Below the pieces are notes generated by a model. That model saw nothing but the letters and a program-made list of their open reading frames with translations, did not search any database and had not been told where the DNA came from. Shown here in pieces: positions 22,061 through 25,795 of a DNA stretch of 25,795 nucleotides (position 1 is its first letter; every line of letters starts with the position of its first letter). A program made the position numbers and the translations under genes. The stretch is from a virus: the IMG/VR virus record IMGVR_UViG_3300021960_000449, positions 1 through 25,795 of that record. One strand, 5' to 3'.

Positions 22061-24469
22061 TTATGCCCTCCCCACATGATAAGTTTGTTGTGTAGAAATT
22101 GCACTTAGATCTGCGACGTTGGTTGCAGAGAATGAATACGCTTGACTTTGTGGACGACCTGCAGCAGCATGAGCAACACCTGGAGCCTCACCACCAGTCA
22201 AACCTCCAATTGTAGTCAAAGAAGCTTTTTGAACTGGTGGGTTTATCGCATAAGGATTAGGACGGGTCAATTTTCCAGCATCTAAATCTTTAAGGAATTG
22301 GTCTGGATCTTTTTCCAACCTTCTATTTACATCTTCTAGGGGTACAGTTATTGGTAATGCTGAAGTTGGTGGGGGTGCCGATTCAGTAGTTTGGGCCGGC
22401 ATTTTTTCTCGTTGTTTTTTATATACTTCCTTTATTTGTTCTTTTGATTTACCCCCCTGACCATAATAACTGGTTCCTTGAATATCTCTTCCTTTATAAT
22501 CAGGACCAAAAAGATTAGGGAAAGATGCAAACACTGGTGCCAATTTGTCAATAGTCTGGTCCGACATTTCAGGAGCATTGATTTCTGCCTCTGTCACACC
22601 GGCCTCTTTCATTATGTAACCATATAAGAATAGTTTATCCTGGTTTTCTGGGGTAAATTTATCTACTGCCGGATTAAGACCTGCGGCTTTAGCATAAGTT
22701 TCTGGTTTTACCATCTGATATTTACCAACAGCATAACTGGCATCAGGTTTACCTGCACCATCTATAAATTGTGCTGATGGTTCTTTATTCCTCATACGTC
22801 TCTTCTGTTCTTCTACAACCTGATCAATCGTCAGTTTACTTAGATCCAAATCATTACGACCACCAAACCAGGTATTATAACCAGCACTACCAGATGTTCC
22901 TTCTGCAAAGGCAACAGTCTCTGCAAATGCCTTTTGTTGTGGGGTTAAACCATTTCCTGATTGAGAAGGTTGTTGCCCCATCAAAGTCTCTTGAGGTTGT
23001 GTTGTACCTGGTGCAGGAAGTTCTGGTGCGGGTGGTGCCTTATCAAATTTCATAAAATCATCATCTACCTCTGGAAGTCTTCCTAAGAATACTTTATCTC
23101 TGATAATGGATTCTTCAATTATTGGTATTTGTGGTGTTGGTAAATTAGGAATATTTCCCATGCCAGGAAGTTTTTTGAACTCTTCTATGAACGGATTAAG
23201 ACCATCCACAAACTCTTTTAGTTTTGTGTTAATACCTTTTATCATATCATTCGTAGGTTTGATAATCTGATCAACAACAAAATTTTCTATCTTCATTTCC
23301 AATTTGGCAATCTGTAGATTTATCCATTTGGTAATACCATTAATATATTTTGCAGGATCCTTGAGGAATTTCAACAATTCCATAATAAACATAGCAAATC
23401 CAAGTCTCTTGAAGAAATCAAATAAACCACCCATCATATCAGTTAATGGTTTAACAGTTTTCTTCACACCTGCGACTACACCACCCAGAACAGCCGCTCT
23501 CTCTATTCTCTCTTCCTTTCTTTGAGCAGCTGTATTTTCTGCAGTAAGTCTATCCTGGTTTTTCTGTGCGTTTTCCGCAGCATCTTTATTCTGAAGATTA
23601 CTAGTAGTTTGTTGAACATTCTTATCAACACTATTCAACTTACTTGCAATCAGTGCAAGAGTCTCATCCATCCCCTGTCTCTCAGGTTGAATAGGTTGTT
23701 CAGTTTCTTGTGGTGTTACTGATGGTAATAAAGGAGTTACACTAACAGCAGAAGAACTTGGTTTTGTTTTTGCTACAAAAGATTGTACATTAATTTTTTT
23801 AGAATTAACTTTAAACTTACCAGTACTACCCTTTATTCTCTTATATTCATCACTTATAAGTTCTGCATCACCGCTATCTCCCTCATTATCATTCATTCTA
23901 TCGGCGGCCATCTTCTCTTTGAGAAGAGATTTATAGTCACTATAGTCCAGGCCTGTGGTATCTTCAATACCAAGAAGTTCTAGTATTCTAGAATCAATAT
24001 CTTCATCTACAAGTTCTTCTTCTTTTTGAGGAACATTTCCAACAATAACCGCAAGAGCAGAAGACTTCTCTTTTACATTCTCTTTTAGTTTGGTTGATGA
24101 TTTTTTGACACTATCTACCTTACCTTGATACTCTGCAATGAGCTTATCAATCTCACTCAAGATACCATCAGAAGTCCCCTTCAACTCCCCATCAAGTCTT
24201 TCTTGAGTATCATCTATAAACTTATCTGCTGGTTCATATTTTTTTGTATCTTCACTATTCTCCTCAACAAAACTCTTTGCCATTTCATGGAGTTCTGAAT
24301 CATTATATCCCTTAAATATTTTATTATCAATCTCGCTCTGTTCTTCTTTACCTAAAGAATTATAAAATTTTGAAATAATATTAATCTGTTGGTCTGTCAA
24401 TTTGGCGACAAGATCCTTCCCTAACTTAGATTCGTAAGTTTTTCTTAGTTGTTGAGGATCTCTAGCCAT
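22061..24469 (-). CDS. Tape-measure/hub candidate with lysozyme-like domain, 802 aa
   Basis: This long helical protein directly follows the gp26 frameshift pair, the place normally held by the tape measure gene. The N-terminal 340 residues are charged and coiled-coil-like with Gln/Glu-rich linkers. Residues about 348-375 are hydrophobic (DFFKRLGFAMFIMELLKFLK). A Pro-rich linker near 478-505 leads to an enzyme domain at about 510-620: AFAETVAFAEGTSGSAGYN, then SYAVGKYQMVKPETYAKAAG and FTPENQDKLFLYGYI. The AxxEGT...GxYQ pattern matches lambda-endolysin-like (GH104-type) muramidases or lytic transglycosylases, with Glu523 the likely catalytic acid. The C-terminal 180 residues are Pro/Ser/Gln-rich. 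It would cleave peptidoglycan glycan strands during tail penetration. Tape-measure identity is inferred from length and position, and the hydrolase from the motif. Confidence 0.8.
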   Translation of the reverse strand: MARDPQQLRKTYESKLGKDLVAKLTDQQINIISKFYNSLGKEEQSEIDNKIFKGYNDSELHEMAKSFVEENSEDTKKYEPADKFIDDTQERLDGELKGTSDGILSEIDKLIAEYQGKVDSVKKSSTKLKENVKEKSSALAVIVGNVPQKEEELVDEDIDSRILELLGIEDTTGLDYSDYKSLLKEKMAADRMNDNEGDSGDAELISDEYKRIKGSTGKFKVNSKKINVQSFVAKTKPSSSAVSVTPLLPSVTPQETEQPIQPERQGMDETLALIASKLNSVDKNVQQTTSNLQNKDAAENAQKNQDRLTAENTAAQRKEERIERAAVLGGVVAGVKKTVKPLTDMMGGLFDFFKRLGFAMFIMELLKFLKDPAKYINGITKWINLQIAKLEMKIENFVVDQIIKPTNDMIKGINTKLKEFVDGLNPFIEEFKKLPGMGNIPNLPTPQIPIIEESIIRDKVFLGRLPEVDDDFMKFDKAPPAPELPAPGTTQPQETLMGQQPSQSGNGLTPQQKAFAETVAFAEGTSGSAGYNTWFGGRNDLDLSKLTIDQVVEEQKRRMRNKEPSAQFIDGAGKPDASYAVGKYQMVKPETYAKAAGLNPAVDKFTPENQDKLFLYGYIMKEAGVTEAEINAPEMSDQTIDKLAPVFASFPNLFGPDYKGRDIQGTSYYGQGGKSKEQIKEVYKKQREKMPAQTTESAPPPTSALPITVPLEDVNRRLEKDPDQFLKDLDAGKLTRPNPYAINPPVQKASLTTIGGLTGGEAPGVAHAAAGRPQSQAYSFSATNVADLSAISTQQTYHVGRA

Positions 24470-24641
24470 TTTGTTGTGCCTTTGCTTTTTCTTCTTCTTC
24501 CTCTAAGTGTTGCTGTAAGAGGGCTACGTAAATGTCTCTCTCCCACGGCATCATGTTTTCAATCTCCGTTAATGAATATTTATGATACTGCATCAGGGCA
24601 AAATTTAACCTGAAGTAGTTCTCAAGATCCATGTGGATCAT
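24462..24641 (-). CDS. Small tail-assembly-chaperone-like ORF, -1 frame extension of gp26, 59 aa
   Basis: This frame runs from ATG 24641 (MIHMDLENYFRLNFALMQYH) to TAG 24464-24462 and overlaps the start of the 802-aa gene. The middle (YSLTEIENMMPWERDIYVAL) and acidic end (LEEEEEKAKAQQ) resemble the downstream frame of tail assembly chaperone pairs, where a helix is followed by a (M/P)xxERDIY motif and a charged tail. It has no ribosome site of its own beyond AGGT next to the ATG. The codons before the ATG are open in the same frame up to the slippery site in gp26, so translation by -1 frameshifting would give a 300-aa gp26 fusion. It occupies the place of T4 gene 51 but is far shorter than T4 gp51. 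It may also be made alone from ATG 24641 or 24632. Confidence 0.7.
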   Translation of the reverse strand: MIHMDLENYFRLNFALMQYHKYSLTEIENMMPWERDIYVALLQQHLEEEEEKAKAQQNG

Positions 24642-24671
24642 ACCTATGCGAAAAAACTGGATAAGCCCTCC
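24626..24671 (-). promoter_or_regulatory. Candidate programmed -1 ribosomal frameshift signal
   Basis: In minus-strand order: an SD-like GGAGGG (24671-24666), nine nt, the heptamer TTTTTTC (24656-24650) in the required X-XXY-YYZ phase for gp26 codons AGT-TTT-TTC, ten nt, then a hairpin GATCC-ACAT-GGATC (24639-24626). A slip of -1 at the heptamer bypasses the TAG at 24646-24644 and enters the small ORF. An SD-like element about 10 nt upstream of the slippery site, plus a downstream hairpin, is the layout known to stimulate -1 frameshifting in bacterial dnaX. Confidence 0.7.
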
Positions 24672-25363
24672 AAGACGACAGTACTTTTTACATCAGTCTT
24701 AGGATTAGTAACCTCAACTTCATATGAAAGTTTAGGCATAGTCTCAAAGAACTTTTCAATCTGTTTGAATTGAACAGAATTCATTTGTTCCAAAAAGTCA
24801 ATAACTTCTTTTTTTGAACAATCTGCAGTTGACCAAACTTCTTCTTCACTAAAGATTTTATCGATACAACCTGCAATCAATTCAAATGATTTATTAACGT
24901 CAACCTCACCTTTAATGTCAAAATTATTTTTAATAAATTCATCTAGTGACGGATACTTCATTTCCATCATCAAACTATCATCAAGTTTAATTTTTTTATC
25001 GTGGCCTTCACCTTCCTTTACTTCAATTTCATCCAATAAGATAGTAATAGGAATTTCAGTCACACCATCGTCAGGAGCAAGAATATTTACTTCAACTTCT
25101 TCACCAACAGACTTACCTCTAATATTTAAGAAAAGAAATTCAATATCAAATGTAGGAAGTGATTCTACTTTAACACCTCTGGTTTCAATACAACTCTTTA
25201 GAACTGCTCTGATTGCATTAGTGATTTGTTTTGTGTCATCACTTTCAAGAGCAAGAACCAGAAGTTTTTCTTCTTTAACAAGAAATGGTCTATATTTAAT
25301 TTTCTTTTTAGTAGAGGGTAAAGTCAACTCATAAGTTGGAGTTGCAATTTTTGGTAAAGGCAT
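24644..25363 (-). CDS. gp26: Baseplate hub subunit gp26, 239 aa
   Basis: The N-terminus (MPLPKIATPTYELTLPSTKK, then KYRPFLVKEEKLL) is the signature of the T4-like gp26 family. The same is true of the following SLPTFDIEFLFLNIRGKSVG segment and the later YPSLDEFIKNNF. T4 gp26 is 208 aa and belongs to the baseplate hub assembly group; this one is 239 aa. The protein ends VVLEGLSSFFA at a TAG placed just after a TTTTTTC slippery sequence, so a fraction of ribosomes may extend it by 62 residues. It follows the tail-tube-type gene by 32 nt, with an ACTAAATA late-promoter-like octamer 30 nt upstream and no clear Shine-Dalgarno. If the frameshift is real, gp26 would correspond to the short (G-type) member of a tail assembly chaperone pair. 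Confidence 0.88.
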   Translation of the reverse strand: MPLPKIATPTYELTLPSTKKKIKYRPFLVKEEKLLVLALESDDTKQITNAIRAVLKSCIETRGVKVESLPTFDIEFLFLNIRGKSVGEEVEVNILAPDDGVTEIPITILLDEIEVKEGEGHDKKIKLDDSLMMEMKYPSLDEFIKNNFDIKGEVDVNKSFELIAGCIDKIFSEEEVWSTADCSKKEVIDFLEQMNSVQFKQIEKFFETMPKLSYEVEVTNPKTDVKSTVVLEGLSSFFA

Positions 25364-25392
25364 AATGACTTAATAAAGAAATCAGTTACTAG

Positions 25393-25400
25393 TATTTAGT
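25393..25400 (-). promoter_or_regulatory. Late-promoter-like octamer ACTAAATA
   Basis: Minus-strand ACTAAATA includes the TAA stop of the tail-tube-type gene and lies 30 nt before gp26. It shares the CTAAATA core with the octamers before the 417-aa and 129-aa genes. Confidence 0.45.
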
Positions 25401-25795
25401 TGGCGGTTCCAGGTGTTGTACTTCCATCATCACCCAAAGCTCTGGTAAGATTTGGGGTACTATTAAATGCAGCAAGAACTTCTGAAGTTACTCTACTAGC
25501 ATTATTCAATAATGAGTTTGAACTCTGTCTCCACTTTAGTTTTTCTCTAGTATATCTCAAGAATGTGAAGTTTACGGTATATTCCATAATTTGACTGGCA
25601 GAATATGAAAGAGGTGTGGAGTTAATTGATATAGGATATGCACCAACTAAGGTATAACTATTTGCAGTCCCATAACCTTCTTTTTCAAACTTACTAATAA
25701 ATACCTGTCCTCTATATGTGGCTGGATAATTCATTCTATAAGATGCGGTAACATTCTTATATGCACTGGTGTCTGTTTGATTAGAAATCCAGTCC
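25396..25795 (-). CDS. Tail tube/tube-initiator-type protein, C-terminal 132 aa (5' end outside window)
   Basis: The frame is open from the window edge to TAA 25398-25396; the ATG at 25734 is internal because codons before it (DWISNQTDTSAYKNVTASYR) continue the same protein. The visible part has MNYPATYRGQVFISKFEKEG, then SYTLVGAYPISINSTPLSYS and MEYTVNFTFLRYT. This is the strand pattern of the tail-tube fold shared by T4 gp19 and the baseplate tube initiators gp48 and gp54, where a YP/FP-x-S-I-x...L-x-Y segment is followed by a V-x-F-x-F/Y strand. The C-terminal 45 residues are helical, then Thr/Gly-rich. The place beside gp26 and the hub genes favours a gp48/gp54-type initiator over the main tube protein, but this cannot be settled from the fragment. 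Confidence 0.7.
   Translation of the reverse strand, partial: DWISNQTDTSAYKNVTASYRMNYPATYRGQVFISKFEKEGYGTANSYTLVGAYPISINSTPLSYSASQIMEYTVNFTFLRYTREKLKWRQSSNSLLNNASRVTSEVLAAFNSTPNLTRALGDDGSTTPGTAN

Noticed and set aside
24574-24583. CATAAATA late-promoter-like sequence inside the small ORF after gp26
   Set aside because: It is part of the coding sequence for His-Lys-Tyr and lies over 100 nt before the 802-aa gene, unlike the 21-43 nt spacing of the other candidates.
1-25795. tRNA genes, CRISPR arrays, integrase or insertion sequences
   Set aside because: None seen; the window is continuous minus-strand coding sequence with gaps no longer than about 100 nt.

Overview
The window looks like part of the late (virion structural) region of a T4-like myovirus of marine cyanobacteria (a Synechococcus or Prochlorococcus cyanomyophage). 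Every supported gene lies on the minus strand, so the biological order runs from position 25795 down to 1. The assignment rests on a gp26-type baseplate protein, a gp5-type OB-fold hub protein, a hub protein of gp27 type, T4-type late promoters (TATAAATA and close variants), and very long fibre-like proteins with the GDGSGLT and VGIGT modules common in marine cyanophages. No host metabolic genes, tRNAs, integrase, insertion sequence or CRISPR array were seen. The host is inferred from protein style only.

Layout in transcription order. (1) 25795-22061: the C-terminal end of a tail-tube-type protein, then gp26, a 59-codon ORF that appears to be joined to gp26 by a programmed -1 frameshift, and an 802-aa tape-measure or hub candidate with a lysozyme-like domain. 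(2) 22057-15779: a 626-aa membrane-segment protein with an M23 endopeptidase domain, a gp27-like hub protein, a gp5-like OB-fold hub protein without a lysozyme domain, and a separate beta-helix needle-like protein. (3) 15779-13544: two adjacent paralogues sharing a C-terminal domain, then a 2-oxoglutarate/Fe(II) oxygenase-like protein. (4) 13519-11897: a 417-aa structural-type protein and a 113-aa fibre-like protein. (5) 11882-10638: five small genes of unknown function, two of them only 51 and 58 aa, ending at a strong intrinsic terminator. (6) 10535-1: a 1951-aa fibre or baseplate protein, two proteins with Ig-like segments, a 404-aa fibre-type protein with a cupredoxin-like domain, a 310-aa fibre protein, and a glycine-rich adhesin-like protein cut by the window edge.

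Working together: modules 1 and 2 would build the baseplate hub, tail tube start and cell-wall-piercing tip. The two peptidoglycan-cleaving domains sit on adjacent long proteins rather than on gp5. Modules 3 to 6 would supply peripheral baseplate and fibre parts that contact the host. Genes are tightly packed with ATGA, TGATG and TAATG overlaps, so translational coupling is likely. Seven of the nine genes with a real upstream gap carry a late-promoter-like octamer 21-43 nt before the start codon. The best candidate for an undescribed system is the gp26 frameshift: an SD-like GGAGGG, a T TTT TTC slippery heptamer in the correct phase and a downstream hairpin lead into an ORF that resembles the extension of tail assembly chaperones.
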